From contig NC_053035.3 of assembly GCF_002575655.3 (NCBI RefSeq), forward strand, positions 90,235,322-90,299,321: a DNA stretch of 64,000 bases, written 5' to 3'. Both the position numbers and the translations under genes were made by a program. The first letter of the stretch is position 1. Each line of letters begins with the position of its first letter. The notes below the pieces were generated by a model. It did not search any database. It was not told the origin of the DNA and saw only the letters and a list, made by a program, of their open reading frames with translations. This stretch comes from Aegilops tauschii subsp. strangulata. Lineage: Eukaryota > Streptophyta > Magnoliopsida > Poales > Poaceae. Of the stretch, positions 43,769 through 53,477 are shown one piece after another.

Positions 43769-44320
43769 GTCCCAACCTATTTCCCGTCCTTCACTTATGT
43801 ATGGATGTCGACCGATCTCCCTCAAGACATAGCTGGGTCTCTACTTCTCAACACATATACGAGTCGATCTACCTCTCTAGTTAGGTCTATGCCTCCCCCT
43901 CCCCCCCCCACACACACTGATACATCGAGCGCTCTAGTCATGTCTCCCTGCCACACACAAACTTGCCACGTGCCCTCTGACGTTCTGGTAGGTCAGTTTC
44001 CCTATATCTTTGACTTGCACACACACAATTTCGATGGCTCTCTTCATCGATCTCGCACCCACCCACTTAATCCTCTCTTTGACTCTATCGATATCTATGA
44101 CCCGTCCCTCTCTTCTCGTGGATTGCCCCCTCTATATATGATATAGATAGGCCTCTATTTCACACACATTGCAAGTGTCAAATTTTTGTTTGAGATATCA
44201 TCGACACATATTCCCACAAATACATTCACAAAATCACACCCCCAACACAAAAAACACTCACGAATGCACACGCCATCTATCTAGGTTTGTATCTCTCTCA
44301 CACACACACACCCACGTAGG
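42841..44320. other. Pyrimidine-rich stretch with microsatellites, no gene seen
   Basis: Contains (CTCT)n at about 43718-43768 and (CA)n at 43907-43917 and 44299-44312. CGATCGATC words and ACCTCT/TAGCTAG repeats are scattered. Open frames at 42929-43303 and 43544-44146 are Ser/Pro/Thr/His-rich translations of CT/CA tracts without conserved signals. I regard it as non-coding. Confidence 0.55.
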
Positions 44321-44324
44321 TGGG

Positions 44325-44530
44325 GGACGTGCACGAAGAGAAGAGGTGCACGCACGGCACACGTACTCCCGTCTCTTTCCCAACCACACCCGCGCGGGTA
44401 CACGGTGGAGCTCATTTCTGTATGAAAAGGTAGCCCATGTGGTAATTTGACACGTGTACTGGTTGTCCACTTGATGGAGGATCGTGTACCACGGGTAAAC
44501 AAACAAATTGTGACTTGATGCGTTATGTTA
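44325..44530 (+). repeat. Promoter-like cassette, copy 1
   Basis: It contains AGAGAAGAGGTGCACGCAC, ACGGTGGAGCTCATTTCTGT, a GCCCATGTGGTAATTTGACACGTG-like stretch with a G-box (CACGTG), and GGAGGATCGTGTACCACGG. The same order recurs at 45760-45965 and partly at 48650-48800. No gene follows copy 1 directly, so it may be an orphan of duplication. Confidence 0.65.
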
Positions 44531-44775
44531 AAAAAGAGGCAAACCATGTGGGGCCTACCTTAGAGGCAAGTCTCTATACAATGGAGATGCTCTGTACGTA
44601 TTACTTTCGATGTGTCCCGTCAACTCACAGAACAAGAAGAAGCTCGCTTAGTACGCCATCTCCCCTGCCCACGGGCGCGGTGGCTCGCAGGATGAGGTGA
44701 AGCTTGCTTACTACGCCTTACGCCCGCTCCCTCGCCCACGCGTGCGGTGGCTCGCAGGACGAGAAGAAAATTTTA

Positions 44776-44975
44776 CTACTCCCTCCGTTTACTCCTTGTC
44801 CCTACCTTGGTTAGAGATATTATCATATTGTTTGAAATATATGTCTTTTAGTAGATTTCAATATGAACTGCTAGTACATACTCCAAACACCGATGTATAT
44901 AGACGTATTTTAGAGTGTAGATTCACTCATTTTTCTCCGTATGTAGTCCATATTGAAACGGACGTAATACTAGTA
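44776..44975. mobile_element. Truncated Stowaway-like MITE
   Basis: It starts TACTCCCTCCGTTTACTCC, a Stowaway terminus with the TA target, and carries the GATGTATATAGACGTATTTT and GTAGATTCACTCATTTT words typical of this family. The expected inverse end (GGAGGGAGTA) is missing; the sequence fades at GGACGTAATACTAG. Confidence 0.6.
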
Positions 44976-45759
44976 TGCACTCTTCCTCGCCCCTCGCCCC
45001 TTGACCCTCACCCACGTGGTGGACATGCAGCAATTCATTTGGTCTCAGATAACCAGAACGATATATACTGTAGTACCATTATTGCTCGACTTCCCGAAGA
45101 GGCGAAGAGCCAAGCGCAAGGTTAATATTTTGGAGATGCCAAGCGCAAGGTTTATAGGAGAACGAGTAGTATTAGTACTAGTAGTACGTACCAGTGGTAC
45201 GTACTGTGTGAGGAAGAAGGCACCAAGATGTATGTTTTGCGTGACAGTCTCTTCTTACAGGACGTGCTAGACCCGATGGACCTCATTGTTGCAATGGGAG
45301 TACTATCATAGATGGCACGATTCAGAGTGGTGGGCAGCGGGAATAATTTGGAGCTGCTTAGTCTTAAACCCCATGAAAAAGTCCCATCAAAAGGAATGGC
45401 CATCCTCTACACGTGCTCCTATGTAAAATGAGTAAATGAGACAAAAAGAGAAAGAGAGGAAGTAAAAAAATCACCAGCCTTAGATCCAGCCCTATTGTAT
45501 CAGTGAATGATATTTCTACGTTATGATTGACATGGCTATATTTTTAACCATGCTACGGAGGTAGAAGCGGATTTTTATTTATTTGCGGAGGTAGCAGTAG
45601 ATGGATATTCAGCGAGGAGTGAAATGATGGCTGCTTCCTCGGTCAAACATAGAGAAAGGTGGGCCTCATGATTTGACGGCTTATTAGTCATTATTACTGC
45701 CTATACTCTTTGCCCATACTAACCGCGTGGTAGAGTAGTGGGCTATACTTTTAACCATG
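44976..45759. other. Intergenic, nothing recognised
   Basis: Mixed sequence with a 25-bp near-duplicate (GCCAAGCGCAAGGTT at 45110 and 45138) and AT-rich parts. The two 44697-45125 and 45001-45270 frames have no support. Confidence 0.45.
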
Positions 45760-45965
45760 CTCAAAGAGAAGAGGTGCACACACCAATGCACGTAGTACTA
45801 GTAGCACTCTTTGCGTCTTTTGCGTCTTCCCCAACCACACACGTGACACGGTGGAGCTCATTTCTGTAAGATGATGCAGCCCACGTGATAATTTGACACG
45901 TCTAGTAGTAGTTACTCACTTATAAATAATGGAGGGTCGGGAACCACGCATGAACGGTGCCGCGT
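45760..45965 (+). promoter_or_regulatory. Promoter-like cassette, copy 2 (upstream of gene copy 1)
   Basis: Same order of words as copy 1: AAGAGAAGAGGTGCACACAC, ACGGTGGAGCTCATTTCTGT, GCAGCCCACGTGATAATTTG, GACACGT and GGAGGGTCGGGAACCACG. It holds two ACGT cores in G-box context, the kind bound by bZIP factors. It ends 85 bp before the first TATA box of the gene at 46193. Confidence 0.55.
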
Positions 45966-46005
45966 CATTTATAAATAAAGTTTTTGTTCTTCAGTGGCAC
46001 GTACA

Positions 46006-46056
46006 CTATATAAATAGGTTCATATGGAGAGAAAAGGAAACCGCTCCACTATATAC
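46006..46056 (+). promoter_or_regulatory. TATA boxes of gene copy 1
   Basis: CTATATAAATAG at 46006-46017 and CACTATATACATAG at 46049-46062. The second aligns with the TATA boxes of gene copy 2 (48919, 48982), followed in both by GGAGCCT or CGAGCCT and TTGCTCTCTTCACACTCTC. A start site near 46080 is likely, so the ATG at 46024 would lie upstream of the transcript. Confidence 0.5.
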
Positions 46057-46192
46057 ATAGCCAGGACGAGCCTACACAGTTGCTTGCTGGGGTTGCTCTC
46101 TTCACACTCTCTCGCACAAAACGACTATGGCTACATCTCTAACATCCGGGCGGATCACTTCCGCCGGGGGAAGGGGTGGACGAATTGCGTAG

Positions 46193-46744
46193 ATGCGGTC
46201 GCCGTCGCCGATGGCAAAAACCCACTGTCGGCACGTCCCGATCAGGGGTCCCCGTCGTTCTCTCTCACAAAGCCGGTGAGTTTGCCTTCATCCCTTGCTC
46301 ACTGCCGCGACGTGGGCAATTGCCGCCTCCCGCCGCCCTCCTCTAGGTTGAGCTACGTCCCGACATCCCTCAGGTACAACTTCCTTACATTCGGCTTGCA
46401 CCACTGCCCCAGCTGCCCACATCGCTCCATGTGGATATTTCTCTACTTCTTTGCCCTGCACCTACCTCTACTGGCTTCTACTGTATTTGTGATGAGTGTA
46501 TGTCTCATCAACTAGTCCCAGTAATCTTATTCTAATCACGCTTCTTCAATTTATTTGCCACAGGGATGCTCATCTCGATTTTAGTGAAACTGCACAAAAT
46601 GATCCGATGGTCAAAGGGTTGCAAACTTCATTTCTTTGGAAGCTTCAACATTGCCAGCAAATTAAAGCCTGGTTAGGGTTTAGGTTTCAAGGGCTAGGGA
46701 CTGCATGGATTGTTTTTTCTTTAGTTGTCTCTCTTCCAAAATAA
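46193..46744 (+). pseudogene. Gene copy 1 of an unrecognised tandem family (truncated)
   Basis: The ATG at 46193 (MRSPSP) aligns with ATG 49147 of copy 2 (MLSPSA) with matching upstream sequence. The homologous first exon would end at CCCTCAG/gtacaa near 46371 but meets an in-frame TGA, unless an earlier donor at 46276 is used. A later exon follows CCACAG at 46563 and reads DAHLDFSETAQNDPMVKG, then KLQHCQQIKAWLGFRFQGLG. Its frame ends at 46744 inside a MITE. The SETAQN word is the repeated motif of copy 2. Most exons of copy 2 have no counterpart here, so copy 1 looks truncated. Function unknown. Confidence 0.45.
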
Positions 46745-46823
46745 GTGTCAACTTTAGTAGTAGTACAACTTTGTACTAAAGTTTGCATAAAGTTGAGACA
46801 CTTATTTTGGAACGGGGGGAGTA
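46734..46823. mobile_element. Short Stowaway-type MITE
   Basis: TTCCAAAATAAGTGTC at the left pairs with GACACTTATTTTGGAACGG at the right, ending GGGGGGAGTA. The left CTCCCTCCG tail is lost. It supplies the stop codon of the copy-1 exon. Confidence 0.8.
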
Positions 46824-47539
46824 CATATTGGCTATGATCTGTCAATCATTGAGATGCAATAGCATGCTTGTTAGTCTCCTTTGTATTTGATGAAATGTTG
46901 CAACAGGGCAACCTTGGATGCAAGATACATGAAACAGAAGTTGGAAGCTTCATAGCATTGTATAAATTTATCTCGCTGAGAAATTACAGTACGTACTACG
47001 TACTATACTACTATGTAAAGAGTTAGGTGTCACACGGTGTCCCGAAAATATGGTGATAGTGTGAGGTGGGCCATGTAATCAGTGAGTGTGCATGTTTTCA
47101 CTGCTTTCACACTCCTCCGTTGTAAGAATGGACAAAATTGTAATCTAGTACCTCCTTAACGAGACGTGGGACATCTAGCAGCCGTACCACCTTAGTAATA
47201 ATGACCAATGAGCCATCAAATCACATAGACCCAGCAGTAAGTTGGACTGACGAAGCACCATCACTCTTGAATCCGCTTCTCCCTTCAACGCAGGCACTAG
47301 TGAGAGGTCGCGTCCGCTCTGCCCGCGCATGAATGCAGCACCGATTCTCTGGAGCAGCGCTGACCATCTCGGGCGGGAAGTGCGCGCGGGCGATGGAGGG
47401 GCTTTGGGTGGGCCAGGCTGGTCAGGAGCGGGTGTGGCAGCTGTCCCGACCGGACGCCCGGAAACGAGAGGATGCACTGTCTATCGCAACCAAATCATAC
47501 ACTACACACCATCTCTCTGTAGGAGTAGGTTGATGTGTC
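46824..47539. other. Intergenic; includes a GC-rich patch shared with 54080-54260
   Basis: 47325-47440 contains GCGCTGACCATCTCGGGCGG, AAGTGCGCGCGGGCGA and GGGTGGGCCAGG, closely matching 54190-54255. The patch is thus a dispersed repeat. No gene is supported. Confidence 0.55.
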
Positions 47540-47570
47540 GCTCTCTCTAACACACACACACGCTGTTAAA

Positions 47571-47603
<33 letters not shown>

Positions 47604-47605
47604 GG
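47540..47605. repeat. (CA)n microsatellite
   Basis: Interrupted CACACA tracts over about 65 bp. Confidence 0.9.
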
Positions 47606-47721
47606 TTCATAGAATAGGAATATCGTGCGAGTGGGAAGCCACGGGAAATGAGATAAATGGAGTACGTACAAGAAGAGAAGAGGTGACGAATATTCCATCA
47701 AACCTGGACTGAGGAGTAGTA

Positions 47722-48339
47722 CTCCCTCCGTCTAGGTGTTAAGTCATCTTACGAAAATCAGATATTCCCAAAATGTTTAGGCGTCGTCCATTAACTTCAC
47801 ATCTCAATCCCCTCCTAGCCTCGTTGCTAGCAAGTGTTGTTACTTACTCTGCCTTGTTATCTCCCCCGGAAACCCAATGCATGGAGCGCAACTACACATT
47901 GATCAGTCAAGGAATCAAAGTCGGCTTGCATGCGAGGTAATACGAGGCCCTGCATGGTAGCTAAAACGGCATCTCTTAATTGTTGTGATTAACTGTTGTG
48001 TTTAGAGACACAAATCAGGGCTTTGATTAGAGGAAGGACCGGTCAAGTTTCACCTTCTCCTCCAATCTGCTTGCACCTTGGTCCCGCTGCACCTTCTAAG
48101 AGCATGGTTAATAATATAGCCAACTGCTGGCTATAAGATATTGCCATATCATCTATAACCAACACATTTATTGCATCTGCATTGGAGCACGCATATAGCC
48201 AGGCTCTTGCATGAGAGCCCACTCCTCTTACTTTTTCATGTCTCTCTCCTCCACATAGAAAAGATTGCCATGTAAGCAGACTATATATAAGCCCACTATT
48301 GTACTTGCTCTAACGTGACTTACACCTAGAAAGAGGGAG
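47722..48339. mobile_element. Stowaway MITE carrying a nested Tourist MITE
   Basis: The left end CTCCCTCCGTCTAGGTGTTA and the right end TTACACCTAGAAAGAGGGAG are inverted and flanked by TA on both sides (47720-47721, 48340-48341). At 618 bp it is long for its class, partly because of the Tourist insert and about 300 bp of unrelated sequence (47790-48095). Confidence 0.8.
48100..48310. mobile_element. Tourist (PIF/Harbinger) MITE, 211 bp
   Basis: GAGCATGGTTAATA and TATTGTACTTGCTC form 14-bp imperfect inverted ends with TAA on both sides (48097-48099, 48311-48313), the TWA target of Harbinger elements. It sits inside the Stowaway element. Confidence 0.85.
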
Positions 48340-48343
48340 TAGT

Positions 48344-48800
48344 ATGAGATACGGCGGCACACTGACTTTGGTCGAATACAAGTGGCCAAAATTATTGGAA
48401 GAGAGCAAAGTGTACAAACTAAATAAATAAAATTGAATTTCTCGTTTTTTCCGAAACGGAGGCAAAAGATTTGCCTCATCCACTAAATAAGAGGAGAATA
48501 GAGTTTCATAGTTTGCAAGTGACCCTACAAATAAACGGCATGTCAATTACTCTCAATACGCCCTAGTTTCTTAGCACCCACTGTAACCCTTAGTACATAC
48601 GGTGGCACACTGACTTAGGCCGAATACAAGTGCCCAAAATATTTAAAATTGGAGGATGGTGCAGCCCACCTTTCCGATATTTTGATCGTGTGTGGTTCAG
48701 TTGTTGTTAACTTCGGAGGGTCGTATACCACAGGTGAGCGTTAGTAAGCGCGACCGGGAGGCGTGCAGCGTTAATTGCGAGTTGACTCCTTCGAGCGTCA
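48344..48800 (+). repeat. Direct repeat pair and promoter-like cassette, copy 3
   Basis: TACGGCGGCACACTGACTT at 48350 and TACGGTGGCACACTGACTT at 48598 open two related 45-bp words ending AATACAAGTG-CCAAAAT. From 48650 the cassette seen at 44325 and 45760 recurs in reduced form (GGTGCAGCCCACCTTTCCG, then GGAGGGTCGTATACCACAGG). It lies just upstream of gene copy 2. Confidence 0.6.
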
Positions 48801-48918
48801 AATTTTCTTCACGTATTAGCATTGCCCCTAGTATTTTTCTTCACTACGTTAAATAAAGAGTTCCGTTTCGTGCACAATTTAAACTGATTTTTATGGAGAG
48901 AAAAATAAAACCACTCCA

Positions 48919-49035
48919 TCTATATACGCTGGAGCCTCGGCGCTTGTTTTCTAGGGTTTGCTCTCTTCACACTCTCTCTCCACTATATACACACACGCCG
49001 GAGCCTCACTGTCTGTAGTTGCTCTCTTCACACTC
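48919..49035 (+). promoter_or_regulatory. Duplicated core promoter of gene copy 2
   Basis: TCTATATACGCTGGAGCCTC at 48919 and ACTATATACACACACGCCGG at 48982 each carry a TATA box, GGAGCCTC, and then TTGCTCTCTTCACACTCTCTC (48958 and 49019). The 61-63 bp unit is present twice, giving two possible start regions before ATG 49147. Confidence 0.55.
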
Positions 49036-49146
49036 TCTCACCCTCTCCAGATCTAAACAAGACTTCGTTGGCCTCTCTCTCTCTCTCCCCTCACTGTTGG
49101 TCAAAAAGCCGGCAGGATCCGTCCGCCGGGAAGGGAAGGAGACTTA

Positions 49147-52007
49147 ATGCTGTCGCCGTCGGCTAGGGAGGGAATCCACTACCGGCGTAGCTGTTCTCTT
49201 TCCCAGCAGCGCCGCGGGAGGGCCTCCGACCCCTTCTTCCTCGCTGTCGTACATAGTGTGGGCAGATCGGCCCCCCGCCGTCCACTGAGCCACACCCCGA
49301 GAACCGTAAGGTATAATTTACTTATTCCACATGCATTGCTCTAGCTGCATGTGCCTTTTTCCGCTTCTGCACTCGAATCTAGGTGTTGGATCAAACAGGA
49401 AAGTAGTGGGGAAAGTTGTATAGCATGAATCTAGGACGTGATTCACAAAGGAAAGGAAGGGGGAAGTAGTAAAGACTGGCTATCCAACACCTACGTTGGT
49501 CGAAGAGGGAAAACAATGACAAACGAGTATGCACATCTGTAATGAACTGATCTTTCTGTTTTGGGGGACAAGGCTATAGAGTTTGAGCAGGACTAGATTT
49601 GCTGCCCTCACATAGGGAAAGGTGTCTAAAGATAACAAAACTGGGACCAACACAAATATGCTCCTTGGTTGTTTGTTCTTTGTTGCAACAGACTGTGCAT
49701 AACCCCTTTATACATCGGTAGATGCACATGGTGCTGGTGCGTCCACTGTCCTGTACAACTCTTTATCTGTTGTTAATTTAAGGCCCTGTTTGGTTAAAAA
49801 GTTCTAGGACTTCTTTTAGTCCAAACTAAAAAGTCCCTAGTCCCTACCTGCTTGGTTCCAGGGACTAAACATGGACAAGAGGTTATTAAATAACATGCTA
49901 AAAGACCATGTTACTCCTAGTAATGAACTAATAGAGATAAGGTGCGATGCGGGGCAGGGGCCACTGTTGGAAAAAGTCCCAAAAAGACTCCCCCTCAGGG
50001 TCTTCTTTCTTTAGTACCAAATACCCACTTTTAGTCCCTAAAAGTCCCTCGTGTTTGGTTTAGACGGGACTAAAAGGGACTTTTTTTAGTCCCTACACCA
50101 AAAAGTCCCTGTAAACAAACACCCTCTAATAATGCCGCTGGAAAATTGAAGCAATGCCACAGTTAAAAGCAAATTACATGTTTAACGAATTTTATTGTTA
50201 TTATAATCTCTCTGTTAATATGAATCAATGCCATTGTTTGAGAAATGCTACTGACTTGCTTTCTTGCCCATTTAGATAAGTTAGATGCTTCTTTTCGTTG
50301 GCTTCTGTATCGTCCACCGTTATTGACCACTAATTGTTTCCTTTGCACCTCTGTGTAAACAGGGTTATCTACTTCACCTTGTTGCTATTGCGACATTTTG
50401 TTGCACTGCACAAAACAGTTTTGTTTTAAGAGTGTTTTGTGCAGTTCAACCAAAATGTCACACCGACAATGTTGCTTGATTGCTTGATCTTAGTGGAACT
50501 GCACAAGAGGAGATCTGACTTCCTATCTGTGTTGGCAAATTTGATTCAGATCTTCTTCTTGTGAGTTGTTTGAATTCCGCGTCATGAGAGGTCAGTACTA
50601 GCCTTCTTTCACATGATTGTGTAGTGTGCTTTCATATGTTGTGCTACTTATACGGTAATGTTGCTTTATTTTAGTGAACTCCACAAATGGAGACAAGACA
50701 TTCAATCTGTATGTGCACCGTAATATCCCATTGAGGTAAATAATGATATTTCATAACTGTTGGCCTGTATTTTGCCACTATCATCAAAAAATTAATGTCA
50801 TTGTTTAGTGTTATACTTGTGCTCCCTAATTGACATGCCAAATCTTACATTGAAGGCGAAGCTTGTCTGTTATTGAACCAAGTGATGAAGGGGAAGAACA
50901 AGCAAAAGAAAAACGAAAATCAACTCCCGGTGCTGTAATGAAGCACTGGAACTGTGATGACACGAGTAATGATATAGTTTTGCATCTTAATTTATTGCTA
51001 TGGCTGGAATGAGAAATTGTTTTGCCACTGATTTGATGCCACTCTTAATGTAATATGTAATTATCACTACTTGTGCAAACAGGGATCTTCTTTGAAGATA
51101 ACATATATTTTAGTGGAACTGCACAAGAAGATGTTGGAAACATTAAACTAACCGAGGAGTATATAGTAAGCATGGCAACCATAGTAGATAACAACGGGAT
51201 GGTTCCGGAGAAGTGCTTGATCTGTATGCTCTGCACAATAAGCCTCCTGACAAAGGTTGGTACTCCCCCACGGATTTCATCCATATGATTGAGCTTTGTC
51301 ATCTCTATTGGTGTTGTGCTACTGTTTAGATACTGTCATGAGAAAGTGGTATTGTCCTTGAGAAGTGCTTCATTGGTGTTGTTTTAAATATTTCCTTTCC
51401 TTTTTTCGAGCAAACAGGGATGCTAGCATTTAGTTGTCCTCTTGTCCTTACACAATAGGACCATCCTCCTCTGAAGAAGAATATGGAGTACGTGAAGTGC
51501 CTAGTTCCGATTATGCCAGGATAAAGAAGCAAGCCTCTCTTCTTAAGAAGGGAGCAGTTGAAGGATGGTTACATTATTGCCCAAGAGAACAAACTAACTT
51601 CAGCTCAAAAGGACTCACGGATCTCCATCTTTGTTGCTGTGATGGCCAATACAATGTTGTTTTAGGATTCCTTCCGGTGAGTTCCACTTTTTTTTAAATG
51701 TGTGCTCAGCATGGATCATGTAGGTTGCCTGTTTAAACTGTCAATTCATAGTACAATTTGCTTTATACTAATAACTTTTTTTGTATTTATGCAAACAGGG
51801 GTGCTTAGCTTGATTTCAAGGGAAACTGCACAAAATGTTCACGAATACATCAAATATTCTCGAATCATTCATTTCCACCACAAGAAAGGAGGTGCCGATA
51901 TGTTCAAGGCGTTGCAACATATAAAGGCGAAATCATACAAGCTACGCGCGAATTTGGTTGATATTGGTGGAACTGCACAAAAAGAACAGCTGGTTTATTT
52001 AGCATGA
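49147..52007 (+). CDS. Gene copy 2 of an unrecognised multi-exon family
   Basis: Exon 1 is 49147-49310 (MLSPSAREGIHYRRSC, donor GTAAG/gtataa). A run of later exons joins in perfect phase with GT-AG borders: 50675-50735, 50856-50965, 51083-51255 and 51434-51676. A last exon ends at TGA 52007. Readable parts are YVHRNIPLRRSLSVIEPSDE, KSTPGAVMKHWNCDD, YFSGTAQEDVGNIKLTEE, SSKGLTDLHLCCCDGQYNVV and DIGGTAQKEQLVYLA. The S(G/E)TAQ(E/N/K) word recurs at 50492, 51114, 51825 and 51972 in the same codon phase. LTDLHLCC...VVLGFL is faintly ankyrin-like. The 51676-to-51799 junction is out of phase by my reading, and exons between 49310 and 50675 are unsure. No family was recognised. Confidence 0.5.
49379..49493. 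mobile_element. Small MITE candidate in intron 1 of gene copy 2
   Basis: TAGGTGTTGGAT and ATCCAACACCTA are perfect 12-bp inverted ends of a 115-bp segment. Too short to code; class not assignable. Confidence 0.6.
49782..50126. mobile_element. PIF/Harbinger-like MITE, 345 bp
   Basis: It starts GGCCCTGTTTGGTT and ends AAACAAACACCCTC, imperfectly inverted, with TAA at both sides (49779-49781 and 50127-50129). The interior repeats AGTCCCTA/TAGGGACT words that can fold back. This type is common in grass introns. Confidence 0.8.
50389..50462. repeat. Hairpin of 29-bp arms carrying the ACTGCACAA word
   Basis: Arm 1 is 50389-50417 and arm 2 is 50433-50462, with a 15-nt loop. The arms pair except for about two mismatches and one bulge. 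The core ACTGCACAA is the same DNA word that codes for T-A-Q in the neighbouring exons. It could be an inverted duplication of an exon piece. Confidence 0.75.
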
Positions 52008-52062
52008 GGTGCCATGTCAATTTCCGAACTGATGGCAAACCCTGTCCATTCCACAATCGTAG

Positions 52063-52260
52063 GCATTTGATATTTTGGAATGGGAAAACCTTGTCATAGT
52101 TTGCTCATTGATGTACGCAAAACAACACGCATTTGACATTTTGGAATGGGACAACCTTGTGAAATTTTGCTCATTGATGTCAGCAAGAAGACATGCGTTT
52201 GATATTTTCGAATGGGACGCCCTTTGCTCTCAGCAGCATCGATTGATTTTTCTTTATTCT
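52063..52260 (+). repeat. 66-bp in-frame tandem repeat, a possible further exon
   Basis: Units start at 52063, 52130 and 52196. In one open frame they read AFDILEWENLVIVCSLM, HAFDILEWDNLVKFCSLM and HAFDIFEWDALC, a 22-residue repeat. An AG at 52061-52062 just before GCA could be an acceptor, though its pyrimidine tract is poor. Whether it belongs to gene copy 2 is not clear, as a stop at 52007 precedes it. Confidence 0.5.
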
Positions 52261-52407
52261 TTAGTTGTGAAGTAAATATTGGCTCTGACATGTGAATCTC
52301 TGAGATGCATAATCATCGAGTGTTTTGAATGTTCTCTATGAATTGTCAGGCATGTGTGTTTGATTGCAATGTACAGGAACGCTAAAAAGCTGCTCAAACT
52401 TTTTGTA

Positions 52408-52564
52408 CCCCCTCTGTTCCTTTTTACTTCGCATATTAGATTTCTTTCAAGTCAGTTGATTTTACATTGTGAATGTTGATACTTTTTTCTATAAGATTGG
52501 TCAAAGTAGAGATACTTTGACTTCAGACAAAACTTATATGCAGACTAAAAAGGACCGGAGGGAG
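52408..52564. mobile_element. Stowaway MITE, 157 bp
   Basis: CCCCCTCTGTTCCTTTTTA and TAAAAAGGACCGGAGGGAG are inverted ends with TA at both sides (52406-52407, 52565-52566). Confidence 0.85.
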
Positions 52565-52845
52565 TACATGTGAAACTGCTGCAAACGAGGTGATCACCCT
52601 GGGAATAATGCTAGTACATATTGTTTTGCATGTTCATCCAATGCAAGTGATACAAGAATTCGAACTAATCAAACTAAATTCATTCATACACGGCCGGATT
52701 TCATATAAACATGCAGGATTTCATTACATTTCATACATTCTTCAACTAAAAAGGGGTGCGCTGGAGGTATAATTAATTAACCGAAGCTACCCACCCATGT
52801 CTGGCTGAGCCGAACAGAAGCTTCTTCTCCAGCGGACTGAGCTTC

Positions 52846-52945
52846 AGTGACTTAACTGCAGGTGCAGTTGCATCACTGACATGTGGTCCAGATGCCTCTT
52901 GGGCCCACATGTCAGTGACCCAACTGCACCTGCAGTTAAGTAACT
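52846..52945. repeat. 41-bp-arm hairpin with 18-nt loop
   Basis: Arm 52846-52886 and arm 52905-52945 pair at 38 of 41 positions (mismatches at arm positions 4, 26 and 27). The arms contain AACTGCAGGTGCAGTTG, itself palindromic. The length and near-perfect pairing fit a MITE core, a small-RNA precursor, or a recent inverted duplication. No duplication flank was identified. Confidence 0.85.
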
Positions 52946-53099
52946 CAAGTAGCGTCCTTCTCCAACACAGCTCTCTGAATCCACGTCGTCGCCAAGAAGC
53001 TAATCAGCCGTCAATGGTCAACCTGCCTAGCTTGGCTTGTGGCCTTACTTGGACCCGAGCGGTGGCAACCTACCGGGTTCTACTCTTCCTCGTTTTCTA

Positions 53100-53477
53100 T
53101 GTGGCGCGGCCTCGTTGGCAGCGGGGCAGGGCCTCGACGGAGCCGGCGATGTCCTCTATCTCATTGCCGGCGGGCAGCGCCTCGGCGGAGCGGGGGAAAT
53201 TCTCCCCCTCATTGCCGGCTGGGCGGGACCTCGACGGAGCTGGGGATGTCCTCTGCGTCGTTGTTGGCGGGGCGGGGGTTCGACGGAGTAGGGCCTCACC
53301 GAAGTCGGCGAAATCCTCCGCCTCGGTGTCGGCGGGGCGGGGCCTCGGTGGAGCCGGCGATGTCCTCTGCCTCGTTGTTGGCGGGGCGGGGCCTCACTGA
53401 AGCCGGCGAAGTCCTCCACCTCGGTGCTGGCGGGGCAGGGCCTCCGTGGAGCCGGCATTGTCCTCCGCCTCATCATC
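53100..53477. repeat. GC-rich degenerate tandem repeat (about 57 bp units)
   Basis: Six to seven units with GGGGCGGGGCCTC, GGAGCCGGCGATGTCCTC and GCCTCGTTGTTGGCG follow each other. Plus-strand frames read GLDGAGDVLCLVVGGA-like repeats; the minus strand is the tail of the pseudogene ending near 53478. Long frames in several phases result from the repeat. Confidence 0.8.

Noticed and set aside
43544..44146. 200-codon plus-strand frame
   Set aside because: It translates CT/CA tracts into Ser/Thr/Pro/His with no conserved feature and no splice or promoter support.
50611..50640. TTGTGTAGTG as the missing right end of CACTA-2
   Set aside because: Only the last ten bases match. The flanking triplet does not fit ATT at the left end, Copia sequence does not resume there, and it lies in an intron of gene copy 2.
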